In this document: positions 9,114 to 17,315 of the stretch, one piece after another
Layout: every line of letters starts with the position of its first letter
Numbering within the stretch: position 1 is the stretch's first letter
NCBI RefSeq assembly: GCF_008000995.1
Contig: NZ_CP042828.1
Location: 5,003,306 to 5,067,305, forward strand
Reading direction: 5' to 3'
Source: Ruania zhangjianzhongii
GTDB lineage: Bacteria > Actinomycetota > Actinomycetes > Actinomycetales > Beutenbergiaceae
DNA length: 64,000 bases
Program-made: the position numbers and the translations under genes
The notes under the pieces: model-generated
What the model was told of the DNA's origin: nothing
Database searches by the model: none
Seen by the model: only the letters and a program-made list of their open reading frames with translations

Positions 9114-12100
9114 CTACTGCGCCATGTCGAAGAACCGGGCGTAGTGCCCCTGGAAGGCGACCACGATCGTGTCCGTGGGACCGTTCCGATGCTTGGCCAC
9201 GATGATGTCCGCCTCGCCGGCACGGGCCGACTCCTTCTCGTACATGTCCTCACGGTGCAGCAGCACCACGACGTCGGCATCCTGTTCGATGCTGTTGTGA
9301 ACCGCTATCCCGTTGGCGATGAAGTTGTGGCTTCCGGCCACAGTGGCGTCGTAGACCGCTTCTTCACCCTCGTACTCGATGCCGGTGACGGCGTCCCACA
9401 GGACATCGTTAGCCGCCATCATGTCAAGTCCCTCATGGTCGAGGACTGCGGCCACCTTTCCTAACCGCTGGCGTGACGGCGCATGCTTCCACATCGTTGA
9501 GCCGCAGAACTGAGTCCCCATCGCCTTCGCGAACTCGCGGTGCGTGACGTGCTTCTCTGCCAGTACTTCGCGAACGTCAGCCCACACCTCCTGGGGCACT
9601 GTGTCGACGTTAGTGTTCGCCTGCGTCTCACGGATGACTGCGAGCAACTGTTTCGCCTGCTCGCCGCGGGCTCCATGGACACCAATTTCCTGGAAGAACC
9701 TGCGCTGGTCATCGCAACCGCTCAGGTCCAGGCTGTAGTTCGGGCGGTAGTTGCCCTTGGTCACGGATCGCAGGCGTGTCGAGATTCCGAACCGCAGCAG
9801 AAGGCGGCTCAACCCGTCAATCAGCTGGCGCGACGTCGACGCGTAGTAGACACGACCCGACCGCCCGCTCTTGTTCACGGTGACCGAACCGTCGGTACTC
9901 CAAAGGTGCTTGATGAATAGGGCAATCTGGCGCTTGGGCAGGTGGAAGACAGGCTCGGGAATGAACTTCTCGTGGCTGCGCTTGCCGAACAGCTTGTACT
10001 CGTCGAGCCACTGGGCGATCGGGTTCCGCCGCCCATGAGTCAGCCGGTAGGGAGCGCGGAGACGCAGCGTGGTGCATCTCGCTGCGGCGTAGTCGTCCCG
10101 GACCGGCTCGATTCCGAATACTGTTGCCGCGTCCGTGACAGCCGCTAGGTTCGCTTCATCGATAGATGCGTACCGGATCGGCTGCCTCGCGACGAATGAG
10201 CCGTCACCAAGAAGGTGGGCGAGCATGATGACCTTGCGGTCATCCCACTCCGCCTCGAACTCCGGTGCCGGGACATGGCGCGGTACGCCGATCCGGGAAC
10301 CGACCCTGAGCTCTCCGAGCGGTGTCCAGCCGCCGTAGGTGAGGAACGGGTGGTTCGCCGTGGCGCGCACTTCTTTGCCGGAGGCGAGCTTCAACCGGTA
10401 GACGGGCTTGGTGCCGGTGCTGAAGACATGCGTCAGGTGTCGGCGGACATACTTGAGCCGGTCATCCAGCGCCCACACCGGAACGTCGCGGGAGCCGTTG
10501 GCGAGGAGCTCACCCATCGTCACCTCGGCGCCGGTATCGGCACGCAGCACCTTGGTGTCGGCAGTCAAGCAGCCCGATTCGCGAAGGTCGCTCATCTGTG
10601 GCTTCTTGTCCGTGCGGCCCTCAGAACCACGGTTCAGCTGCGAGATCGCGATCACCGGGACCTCGAGCTCCTTGGCGAGCAGCTTGATCGCGCGGGAGAA
10701 CTCCGAGACCTCCTGCTGGCGGGACTCCACTCGCTTGCCGGAGCTCATCAGCTGCAGGTAGTCGATCACCACGAGCTTCAGGTCGTGCCGCTGCTTCAGG
10801 CGACGACACTTGGCCCGGATCTCCATCAGCGACATGTTCGGGCTGTCGTCGATGAACAGCGGCGCCTCGCTCACCCTGCCCATGGTGCGGGCCAGGCGGG
10901 TCCAGTCCTCGTCCCGCATGGTGCCCTTACGCATGTTCTGCAACGGCACCTGGGACTCGGCGGAGAGCATACGCATCGAGATCTCGTTGCGGCTCATCTC
11001 CAGCGAGAAGATCACCGAGGTCATACCGTTCCTGATCGACGCAGACCGGGCGATATCCAGTCCCAGCGTCGAGTTGTGGGTCGGGATCATCGACCGCGAG
11101 GCCAGATACAGGTGTGACGGATGCCCGATCTCAACGCAGCGCACGGGCACTGACTCCACTCGGCGCACATCGGCGACAAACCTCGCGAGGCGACGCGGAG
11201 TCGGACGGTGCGCCCGTTCCTTGTGCACCAACTGCTTGCGGGCCAGCCCGAACACTTCGTCCGCCGTGGTAAACGTCAGTGTGAACGCCGTGCTCGATGC
11301 AGCGGACCGTCCTTTGACGCCTCGACGGGTCATGCCGGTGCGATAGCCCAGCGAATGGATCAACTCGCGAACCCCGAGTACCAACTGCTCGCTGGTCACG
11401 GTAAATTGGACCGCGCCAGTAGGCGACACTGTGCCGTCGGTGTCCAGCAACCCAGCAAGCATTTCCCGCCGTTGACGCTCGCTCGCGCGCAGGTAGCACT
11501 CGGGGATGTGCTTGTTGTTCAACAGGTCGAGGCCTCGGAGTATCGCCTGCACGGTGCCGTGATCAGCCCGGCACTCCGCACAGAGCCGAAGCCCGCTGCT
11601 CGGCTTCCCGCAGTCCGGGCAGGTCGGCACCAGATTCAGACCGCCACGGCCTTTAGCCTTGCCGCCGCACGACCGACCGCAGGTCTTTACCTGAGATGTT
11701 CGGGGGGTGAAGGCGGCCCCGCAGACGACGCACGTCTGTGCCGCCACCAGTTCGGCCGACCGAGTGATCGTGTAGGTGCGACGCGCCCCAGGATGCACCT
11801 CATAACCGAGCCCCTCGATGCGCATCGCGATCTCAGGGTCGTTCGAGGTATAGCGAGCGGCAGCGCTGTGACCATCCCCGAGCCAGACACCTAGCACGTA
11901 GGGATCGAGTGGAAGCTGCGCGTCGGGCAGCTCTAGCGGCTTTGCATTCCGTACGCAGTGGTTCAGCCGCTTGTCGATCGTCGCGCACCGCACCGTCTCA
12001 GCGATCTGTGCAGTGGTACGCACTTCAGCGAAGGTCTGCTGGTTGCGGTATCCGTTGTACCCGACAGCGGCAGCCTGGGCAGACTTGCGGGAGGCTCGGG

Positions 12101-12983
12101 TATCGGTCAACCACTGGTGCTGCGCATCGGCGACGATCGTGGTGCCGTCGTCGAACGTCACCTCGAAGCACGGCCGGTCGGTCAGCACCTCGGTCGCGGC
12201 GACGACCTCGGTAGGAGTGCCGTCAGCGGCGAGGAGCTCATCACCGACCTGGACCTCTCCCATGGTGGTCCACCCGGTCGGGGTCGGCAATGGCGTATCC
12301 AGCGCCAACGCTTTTCCGACGGCCGGCCTCGCCGCCACCACGATCATCTGCCCGGGATGCAGACCGTTGGTGAGCAGATCGAAGTCGGTGAACCCCGTGG
12401 GCACGCCGACCATGCCCTCGCCACGGTGCGAGGCGGCGTCGATCTCCTCCATCGTGGAGTTGATGACGTCCTTCAGCGGCACATAGTCCTCGGCAGTGCG
12501 CCGCTCGGTGACGGCGTACACCTCGGCCTGGGCGGTGTTCACCAGGTCATCGACGTCGCCGCCGTCGGTCGCGTAGCCCAGCTGCACGATCCGGGTGCCG
12601 GCGTCCACCAGCCGGCGCAGCACCGCCCGCTCGCGCACGATCCGGGCGTAGTAGCCGGCGTTCGCGGCGGTGGGCACTGAGGACAGCAGCGTGTGGAGAT
12701 AGGGCGCGCCGCCGATCCGGGCGAGCTCGCCGCGTTTGGTCAGCTCGGCCGAGACTGTGACCGCGTCGGCCGGTTCTCCGCGGCCGTACAAGTCCAGCAC
12801 CGCGTCGTAGATCGCCTCGTGCGCGGGTCGATAAAAGTCGTTGCCCCGCAGGGTCTCCACCACATCGGCGATGGCGTCCTTGGACATCAGCATGCCGCCG
12901 AGGACGCTCTGCTCCGCCGCCACATCCTGCGGAGGCGTCTTGTCGAAGCTCTCCGGGGCGTCCGAGATCTCGGTGATGCTCAT
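9114..12983 (-). CDS. dnaB: Replicative DNA helicase DnaB with two inteins
   Basis: The 1289-residue precursor would splice to a helicase of 450 residues, the normal family length. Exteins are residues 1-224, 638-804 and 1231-1289. The N-terminal domain (TPPQDVAAEQSVLGGML) binds primase and the C-terminal RecA-like domain unwinds DNA at the fork. The first intein splits the Walker A motif (ARPAVGK | STLG). The second lies at DLRESG | SIEQDADVV, next to the DNA-binding and ATP-sensing region. Walker B is seen in LKLVVIDYLQLMSSG. The gene ends the rpsF-ssb-rpsR-rplI neighbourhood but is separated from it by a lipoprotein and a MATE gene. Activity depends on both splicing events. Confidence 0.97.
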   Translation of the reverse strand: MSITEISDAPESFDKTPPQDVAAEQSVLGGMLMSKDAIADVVETLRGNDFYRPAHEAIYDAVLDLYGRGEPADAVTVSAELTKRGELARIGGAPYLHTLLSSVPTAANAGYYARIVRERAVLRRLVDAGTRIVQLGYATDGGDVDDLVNTAQAEVYAVTERRTAEDYVPLKDVINSTMEEIDAASHRGEGMVGVPTGFTDFDLLTNGLHPGQMIVVAARPAVGKALALDTPLPTPTGWTTMGEVQVGDELLAADGTPTEVVAATEVLTDRPCFEVTFDDGTTIVADAQHQWLTDTRASRKSAQAAAVGYNGYRNQQTFAEVRTTAQIAETVRCATIDKRLNHCVRNAKPLELPDAQLPLDPYVLGVWLGDGHSAAARYTSNDPEIAMRIEGLGYEVHPGARRTYTITRSAELVAAQTCVVCGAAFTPRTSQVKTCGRSCGGKAKGRGGLNLVPTCPDCGKPSSGLRLCAECRADHGTVQAILRGLDLLNNKHIPECYLRASERQRREMLAGLLDTDGTVSPTGAVQFTVTSEQLVLGVRELIHSLGYRTGMTRRGVKGRSAASSTAFTLTFTTADEVFGLARKQLVHKERAHRPTPRRLARFVADVRRVESVPVRCVEIGHPSHLYLASRSMIPTHNSTLGLDIARSASIRNGMTSVIFSLEMSRNEISMRMLSAESQVPLQNMRKGTMRDEDWTRLARTMGRVSEAPLFIDDSPNMSLMEIRAKCRRLKQRHDLKLVVIDYLQLMSSGKRVESRQQEVSEFSRAIKLLAKELEVPVIAISQLNRGSEGRTDKKPQMSDLRESGCLTADTKVLRADTGAEVTMGELLANGSRDVPVWALDDRLKYVRRHLTHVFSTGTKPVYRLKLASGKEVRATANHPFLTYGGWTPLGELRVGSRIGVPRHVPAPEFEAEWDDRKVIMLAHLLGDGSFVARQPIRYASIDEANLAAVTDAATVFGIEPVRDDYAAARCTTLRLRAPYRLTHGRRNPIAQWLDEYKLFGKRSHEKFIPEPVFHLPKRQIALFIKHLWSTDGSVTVNKSGRSGRVYYASTSRQLIDGLSRLLLRFGISTRLRSVTKGNYRPNYSLDLSGCDDQRRFFQEIGVHGARGEQAKQLLAVIRETQANTNVDTVPQEVWADVREVLAEKHVTHREFAKAMGTQFCGSTMWKHAPSRQRLGKVAAVLDHEGLDMMAANDVLWDAVTGIEYEGEEAVYDATVAGSHNFIANGIAVHNSIEQDADVVVLLHREDMYEKESARAGEADIIVAKHRNGPTDTIVVAFQGHYARFFDMAQ
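9294..10571 (-). other. DnaB intein 2, class 1 with LAGLIDADG endonuclease domain
   Basis: This 426-residue insertion (precursor residues 805-1230) begins with Cys (CLTADTKVLRADTG) and ends VHN before Ser+1. Block B has TANHPFLT and block F has VYDATVAGSHNFIANG, as in standard inteins. Endonuclease motifs are LLGDGSF and WSTDGSV. The site RESG|SIEQ is the one used by the well-known cyanobacterial DnaB intein. An extra region of about 90 residues lies between the endonuclease and block F. Confidence 0.93.
11073..12311 (-). other. DnaB intein 1, Ala1 type with LAGLIDADG endonuclease domain (probable class 3 intein)
   Basis: This 413-residue insertion (precursor residues 225-637) begins with Ala (ALALDTPLPTPTG) and ends with THN before Ser+1. 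It lacks the usual Cys1/Ser1 nucleophile. The W-C-T set that defines class 3 inteins is present: Trp67 in block B (AQHQWLT), Cys392 in block F (VRCVEIGH) and Thr411 before the final His-Asn. Endonuclease motifs are LGVWLGDGH and MLAGLLDTDG. Between them lie two zinc-ribbon-like Cys clusters (TCVVCG...CGRSC and CPDC...CAEC). Confidence 0.85.
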
Positions 12984-13161
12984 CGTCGCCCCACTGCCAT
13001 CGCCAATTCCTCCACTGCTCGCCTACGCCGAACCGTCCGTCAAGACCTATCACCGCCCGCCGACACCGGGCCGGCCCGCTTCCTCGCGCGCGGACCGCGT
13101 TGACGCTACGCACCCGCGACTGCTCCAGCAAACCACTGCCTGGGGACAACTCGCCGGGCCC

Positions 13162-13280
13162 TGTGGATAGCCTGCGGATGAACCTGTGGATCGCTGTGCA
13201 CAGGCTGTGGCTAAACGTGTGGATATATCCGTAGGATCCGCAGCAGGACAGGCTTGCGATCACCCACAGCCTGTGGACAA
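13162..13280. other. Cluster of DnaA-box-like 9-mers upstream of dnaB and the MATE gene
   Basis: Six same-orientation TGTGGATAA-like 9-mers lie in 119 bp. They are TGTGGATAG (13162), TGTGGATCG (13185), TGTGCACAG (13195), TGTGGCTAA (13206), TGTGGATAT (13218) and TGTGGACAA (13272). The last is the reverse complement of the actinobacterial consensus TTGTCCACA. The 315-bp gap 12984-13298 holds no gene and must carry both divergent promoters. Confidence 0.5.
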
Positions 13281-13298
13281 AAACTACTCGGAGGATTG

Positions 13299-14633
13299 GT
13301 GGACGACACGCCGACCGGCCGCGCCCTCGACCGGCGGATCCTCGACCTCGCCGTCCCCGCACTCGGTGCTCTGATCGCCGAGCCGCTGTTCATCCTGATC
13401 GACTCGGCGGTGGTCGGGCACCTCGGCACCGCCCAGCTCGCCGGCCTCACCCTGGCCTCCACCCTTCTGGTCACCACGGTCGCCCTGTTCGTCTTCCTCG
13501 CCTATGCCACCACCGGCGCCGTCGCCCGCAAGCTCGGCGCCGGGGACGAGCGCGGCGCCTTATCGCTCGGCCTGGACGGCATCTGGCTGGCCCTCCTGCT
13601 CGGTGGCGTGCTGCTGGTGCTCGGCCTGACCGGTGCCGAGCACCTCGTTGCCTGGATGGGCGCATCCCCGGAGGTGGCTCCGCACGCCGTCGCCTACCTG
13701 CGCTCCTCCATGCCCGGAATCCCGGCGATGCTCGTGGTGCTCGCCGCCACCGGAGCCCTGCGCGGGCTGCAGGACACCAAGACCCCGCTGCGGGTCGCCG
13801 TGATCGGCGCGATCGGCAACGCGATCGGGTCCATCGCCCTGGTCTACGGCCTGCAGATGGGCATCGCCGGTTCCGGACTGGCGACGGCGCTCGCCCAGAT
13901 CGGCATGGCCGTCGCCCTGGTGTGGGTGGTCGTCCGGGGCGCGCGGGAGCGCTCGGTCTCGCTGCGTCCAGCGGTCGGCGGGATCATGAGCAACGCCCGT
14001 GCCGGACTGCCGTTGCTGATCCGCACCCTCACCCTGCGGGTAGCGATCCTGCTCACCGTGGCGTGCGCGACGGCGCTCGGTCAGGTTCCGCTCGCCGCTC
14101 ACCAGATCGTCAACTCGGTCTGGGGGCTGGCGGCGTTCGCCCTGGATGCGCTCGCGATCGCAGCCCAAGCGCTGGTGGGTCACGGGCTCGGCGCACGGGA
14201 CCCGGACACGGTGCGGCGGGTGGTGCGGCGCTGCCTGCGCTGGGGCACCCTCGCCGGAGCCGGGCTCGGCGCGGTGATCGCTGGGCTGGGCTGGCTGATC
14301 ACCCCCCTGTTTACCTCGGACCCGGAGGTCCAGCACGCCGCCGCACTGGGGCTGGTGGTGATCGGCGTCCTGCTACCGATCGCGTCCTGGCCGTACGTGC
14401 TCGACGGTGTACTGATGGGCGCCGGCGACGGCCGCTACCTGGCCTGGGCCGGCGGGATCGCCCTGGCCATGTACCTGCCGCTGCTGCTCGCGGTCTGGGT
14501 GTGGGCCCCGGGCGGCGCGCTCGGGCTGGTCTGGCTCTGGGTCTCGTTCGCCGGCGGCTACATGCTCGCCCGGGCGCTGACCACCTGGCTGCGGGCGCGC
14601 GGGGGCCGCTGGATGGTGCTCGGCGCGGACTGA
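13299..14633 (+). CDS. MATE-family efflux transporter (DinF/NorM-like)
   Basis: The 444-residue protein is read from the GTG at 13299, which follows CGGAGGATTG at the right distance. It has about 12 hydrophobic segments with the internal duplication of MATE carriers (LAVPALGALIAEPLF near the N-terminus; TLTLRVAILLTVACAT in the second half). The block GALRGLQDTKTPL is typical of DinF-like members. It would export drugs or metabolites using a Na+ or H+ gradient, with substrate unknown. It is divergent from dnaB across the DnaA-box-like cluster. DinF-type genes sit in SOS operons in other bacteria, but no LexA-like site was noticed here. Confidence 0.9.
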   Translation: MDDTPTGRALDRRILDLAVPALGALIAEPLFILIDSAVVGHLGTAQLAGLTLASTLLVTTVALFVFLAYATTGAVARKLGAGDERGALSLGLDGIWLALLLGGVLLVLGLTGAEHLVAWMGASPEVAPHAVAYLRSSMPGIPAMLVVLAATGALRGLQDTKTPLRVAVIGAIGNAIGSIALVYGLQMGIAGSGLATALAQIGMAVALVWVVVRGARERSVSLRPAVGGIMSNARAGLPLLIRTLTLRVAILLTVACATALGQVPLAAHQIVNSVWGLAAFALDALAIAAQALVGHGLGARDPDTVRRVVRRCLRWGTLAGAGLGAVIAGLGWLITPLFTSDPEVQHAAALGLVVIGVLLPIASWPYVLDGVLMGAGDGRYLAWAGGIALAMYLPLLLAVWVWAPGGALGLVWLWVSFAGGYMLARALTTWLRARGGRWMVLGAD

Positions 14634-14781
14634 CCTGTGCCGAACGTGCCGGTGCCGAACTGACGGGTGTGAGGCGGACTGACCGGGTCGCGGCTGGTTG
14701 CCGCAGGAGCCGGGCGTCGGCCGAGTCACCGGGCGACCGGGTGGCGCAGAGTGCTCACCCTGATCAGCCCGCCGAGCCCAG

Positions 14782-15090
14782 TCAGCTCATCGGCGTTTCG
14801 GCCACCTGAATATCGAAGTTGACGTTGTTGCCATCCACCGAGGTCACGGTCAGCGTCACGCCGTAGGTCTCTTCCATGCCTTCGGCGGTCAGCTCGCACT
14901 CGATCGAGGCGTCCACCTCTGCGGGGAGATCCTCCGGGCAGGTGACCTCCGGGCGCTGCCCGACCTGCTCCTCCAGTTGGTCCTCAGCGAGCGTCGCCGC
15001 CTCGTCGGCAGACACGGAGCCCGCCGAACATCCGGCCAGCAGGGCGGTCAGGGCGATGGCGCCGCCGGCGGCAGCGAGGGTCTTGCGCAT
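14782..15090 (-). CDS. DUF4333 family lipoprotein
   Basis: The 102-residue protein has a lipoprotein signal peptide with lipobox LLAGCS (Cys21), so it should be anchored to the outer face of the membrane. The mature part contains the paired cysteines of DUF4333 (VTCPEDLPAEVDASIEC) and a beta-rich end (VTLTVTSVDGNNVNF). The function of the family is not established. It lies between the MATE gene (convergent) and the rplI terminator, and has its own start 17 bp after a TCTCCTTGC-type complement (AGGAGA). Confidence 0.8.
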   Translation of the reverse strand: MRKTLAAAGGAIALTALLAGCSAGSVSADEAATLAEDQLEEQVGQRPEVTCPEDLPAEVDASIECELTAEGMEETYGVTLTVTSVDGNNVNFDIQVAETPMS

Positions 15091-15191
15091 GAGTTCGTCT
15101 CTCCTTGCAGATTGAATACGGTTCCAGCCTCGCAGCCACCGACCGGTGGCGCGATGGGCAGGACTACCTGGGTAGGACTCCCCAGGCAGGC

Positions 15192-15226
15192 GAAGGGCCC
15201 CGGCGCAGAGCGCACCGGGGCCCTTC
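15192..15226 (-). terminator. Strong terminator of the rpsF-ssb-rpsR-rplI operon
   Basis: A perfect 12-bp stem (GAAGGGCCCCGG / CCGGGGCCCTTC) with an 11-nt loop begins 17 bp after the rplI stop. Confidence 0.8.
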
Positions 15227-15242
15227 AGCAGATGTTCGCGGG

Positions 15243-15695
15243 TCAGGCCGAGGCCACGACCTGCACGTCCACAGTGGCGGACACGTCCTGGTGCAGGCGG
15301 ATCTGCACCTGGTGGTCGCCCAGGGACTTGATCGCGTGTCCGACCTCGATCTTGCGACGGTCCACCGTCTGACCACCGGCGGCGATCGCCTCGGCGATGT
15401 CCTTGGTGGTCACGGCACCGAACAGGCGCCCGTTCGCACCGGCGCGCACCGGTACAACGACCGGCTTCGCCTGCAGCGAGTCACGCACGGCGTGCGCGTC
15501 CTCGATGGTGGCGATGGAGTGCTTGCGCCGCGCCGCGGTGATCTGGTCGATCTGCTTCTGTCCGCCCTTGGTCCACGGGGTGGCCAAGTTGCGCGGAAGC
15601 AGGTAGTTGCGGGCGTAGCCGTCCTTGACGTCGACGACGTCACCGGCGGTACCGAGGCCGGTGACCTCGTGGGTGAGGATGAGCTTGGTCGCCAT
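15243..15695 (-). CDS. rplI: 50S ribosomal protein L9
   Basis: The 150-residue protein matches bacterial L9 over its full length. The N-terminal domain reads [32 protein letters not shown] in two conserved blocks. A long central helix (residues about 45-75) and the C-terminal domain with [10 protein letters not shown] follow. L9 binds 23S rRNA domain V at the base of the L1 stalk and limits frameshifting. It is the last gene of the operon, 17 bp after rpsR. Confidence 0.98.
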   Translation of the reverse strand: MATKLILTHEVTGLGTAGDVVDVKDGYARNYLLPRNLATPWTKGGQKQIDQITAARRKHSIATIEDAHAVRDSLQAKPVVVPVRAGANGRLFGAVTTKDIAEAIAAGGQTVDRRKIEVGHAIKSLGDHQVQIRLHQDVSATVDVQVVASA

Positions 15696-15712
15696 GGCTG
15701 TTCCTCCTTGCC

Positions 15713-15958
15713 TCAGCGAGCCGAGCTCGAGTACGGCAGCAGAGCCATCTCGCGGGCGTTCTTCACGGCCTTCGCGATCTGACGCTGCTCCTGGGTGGAG
15801 ACACCGGTCACCCGACGCGCACGGATCTTGCCGCGGTCGGAGATGAACTTGCGCAGCAGCGCGGTGTCCTTGTAGTCGATCGGCTCCTCAAGCTTGATGC
15901 TCTTGAGCGGATTGGCCTTCTTCTTGATGATCGGCTTGCGAGACTCTCGCTTCGCCAT
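15713..15958 (-). CDS. rpsR: 30S ribosomal protein S18
   Basis: The 81-residue protein starts at the ATG at 15958, after a purine-rich GAAGGAG site. It contains the family core [19 protein letters not shown] and [20 protein letters not shown]18 forms a heterodimer with S6 on the 30S platform. No zinc-binding CxxC pair is present, so it looks like the C-minus form. It lies 57 bp downstream of ssb. Confidence 0.97.
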   Translation of the reverse strand: MAKRESRKPIIKKKANPLKSIKLEEPIDYKDTALLRKFISDRGKIRARRVTGVSTQEQRQIAKAVKNAREMALLPYSSSAR

Positions 15959-16015
15959 AGTGGTACTCCTTCGATGCACGCACGTCCCTGCTCAGGGGTG
16001 CGATCAGGTGATGGT

Positions 16016-16564
16016 TTAGAAAGGGGGCTCGTCGCCGAAGTTGGAGCCACCCGTTGCCCAGGGGTCGTCGCTCTGGCCGGCGTTGTTACCGCCACCGCCA
16101 TAGCCGCCGCCACCCTGGTTGCCTCCGCCGCCGCCGGTGCCACCGCCACTGAAGCCGCCGCCTCCGCCGCCGCCGCCGGAGAAGCCACCGCCGCCCCCAC
16201 GCTGGGAGCGGGTGACCTTCGCCGTGGCATAGCGCATGGACGGGCCGACCTCGTCGACCTGCAGCTCGACGACGTTGCGCTTCTCGCCCTCGCGGGTCTC
16301 GAAGGAACGCTGGACCAGACGACCCTGCGCGATCACTCGCATCCCCTTGGTGAGGGACTCGGCGACGTTCTCTGCAGCCTCGCGCCAGATGGAGCAACGC
16401 ATGAAGAGGGTCTCACCGTCCTTCCACTCACCCGACTGGCGGTCGAACTGCCGCGGGGTGGACGCGATGGTGAAGTTGGCCACGGCCGCACCCGAAGGGG
16501 TGAACCGAAGCTCCGGGTCCGCCGTGAGGTTTCCGATCACGGTGATGACGGTGTCGCCTGCCAT
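16016..16564 (-). CDS. ssb: Single-stranded DNA-binding protein
   Basis: The 182-residue protein has an N-terminal OB fold (residues about 5-110: [39 protein letters not shown]). A long Gly-rich tail follows, and the acidic end DEPPF matches the protein-interaction tip that recruits DNA repair and replication partners. It is placed between rpsF and rpsR, as is usual in bacteria, 19 bp after rpsF. The Gly-rich tail is encoded by a strongly repetitive GGC/GGT tract at about 16080-16200. Confidence 0.97.
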   Translation of the reverse strand: MAGDTVITVIGNLTADPELRFTPSGAAVANFTIASTPRQFDRQSGEWKDGETLFMRCSIWREAAENVAESLTKGMRVIAQGRLVQRSFETREGEKRNVVELQVDEVGPSMRYATAKVTRSQRGGGGGFSGGGGGGGGFSGGGTGGGGGNQGGGGYGGGGNNAGQSDDPWATGGSNFGDEPPF

Positions 16565-16583
16565 GACGCTCCTTAGGTCGCGC

Positions 16584-16874
16584 TCAGCGCGCGTCGGGTC
16601 GGATCAGCTTGGTGCGGATGACGGACTCGTTCAGGCCGAGCTGGCGGTCGAGCTCCTTGGCGAGCTCGGGCGTCGCGTGCATGTCGACGACGGCGTAGAT
16701 GCCCTCGGTCTGCTTCGCGATCTCGTAGGCCAGCCGGCGCTTGCCCCAGACGTCCGTCTTGTCGACGGTCCCACCACCTGCGGTGATAACTCCCAGGAAC
16801 TTCTCAAGCGCGGTCGGAACGGTGCGCTCGTCAAGCTCGGGGTCGAGGATGACCATCATTTCGTAGTGACGCAT
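16584..16874 (-). CDS. rpsF: 30S ribosomal protein S6
   Basis: The 96-residue protein starts at the ATG at 16874, 7-8 nt after GGAGGTGGG. It carries [16 protein letters not shown] and the S18-contact region [16 protein letters not shown]. It is the first gene of the rpsF-ssb-rpsR-rplI operon. A small hairpin in the leader (16904-16922) may be the site where the S6:S18 complex controls the operon. Confidence 0.97.
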   Translation of the reverse strand: MRHYEMMVILDPELDERTVPTALEKFLGVITAGGGTVDKTDVWGKRRLAYEIAKQTEGIYAVVDMHATPELAKELDRQLGLNESVIRTKLIRPDAR

Positions 16875-16903
16875 GCGTAAACCCACCTCCTTTGGACTCG
16901 GCG

Positions 16904-16922
16904 GTCACGGTCCTTCCGTGAC
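16904..16922 (-). promoter_or_regulatory. Leader hairpin upstream of rpsF, possible S6:S18 binding element
   Basis: A perfect 7-bp stem (GTCACGG / CCGTGAC) with a 5-nt loop lies 30 bp upstream of rpsF, on the transcribed side. S6:S18 leaders in other bacteria use a hairpin with an exposed CCG. The match here is by position and simple shape only. Confidence 0.35.
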
Positions 16923-17315
16923 AGGAGGGTGATGCGTGCTCTCACACCTGCGCCGGCCACGGCAGTCACCGAGGTCGGCGCAGAAAGAGATACCGGGCAA
17001 GTCTAACGGACTCCTCGCCGCCGGCGGAACGTGATGTGGACGACGGCGCAGCTCGCCTCGGTCCGGACCGTCACCGCCCGCTGTTTCAACCAGCCACGCC
17101 CGCCGCACGGGCACCCATCACACCGGCACCAAACACCCCGGCATCCATCACACCGTCCCGAACGCCCGCCCTCCTCGGAATCCACTTGCGTCCTCGGAAT
17201 CCAGAAGGAACTGGATTGCGAGGGTCAACGTGGACTCCGGTGGTGGTGCGGGTCGGGTGGGGCGCGGGCGCGGGCGCGGGCGGAGTCTGACCGAGCGTGG
17301 GTGCGACCGAGATGG
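16923..17315. other. Intergenic region between rpsF promoter and PBP gene
   Basis: No gene is seen. It holds a small hairpin (AATCCAG / CTGGATT at 17198-17217), a direct repeat CCTCGGAATCCA (17173 and 17192) and a GCGCGG run near 17260-17280. The end next to the PBP stop may contain its terminator. Confidence 0.5.

Noticed and set aside
13162..13280. The chromosomal origin itself.
   Set aside because: Only one box is perfect and dnaA-rpmH lie at the other end, so this is reported only as a DnaA-box-like cluster.
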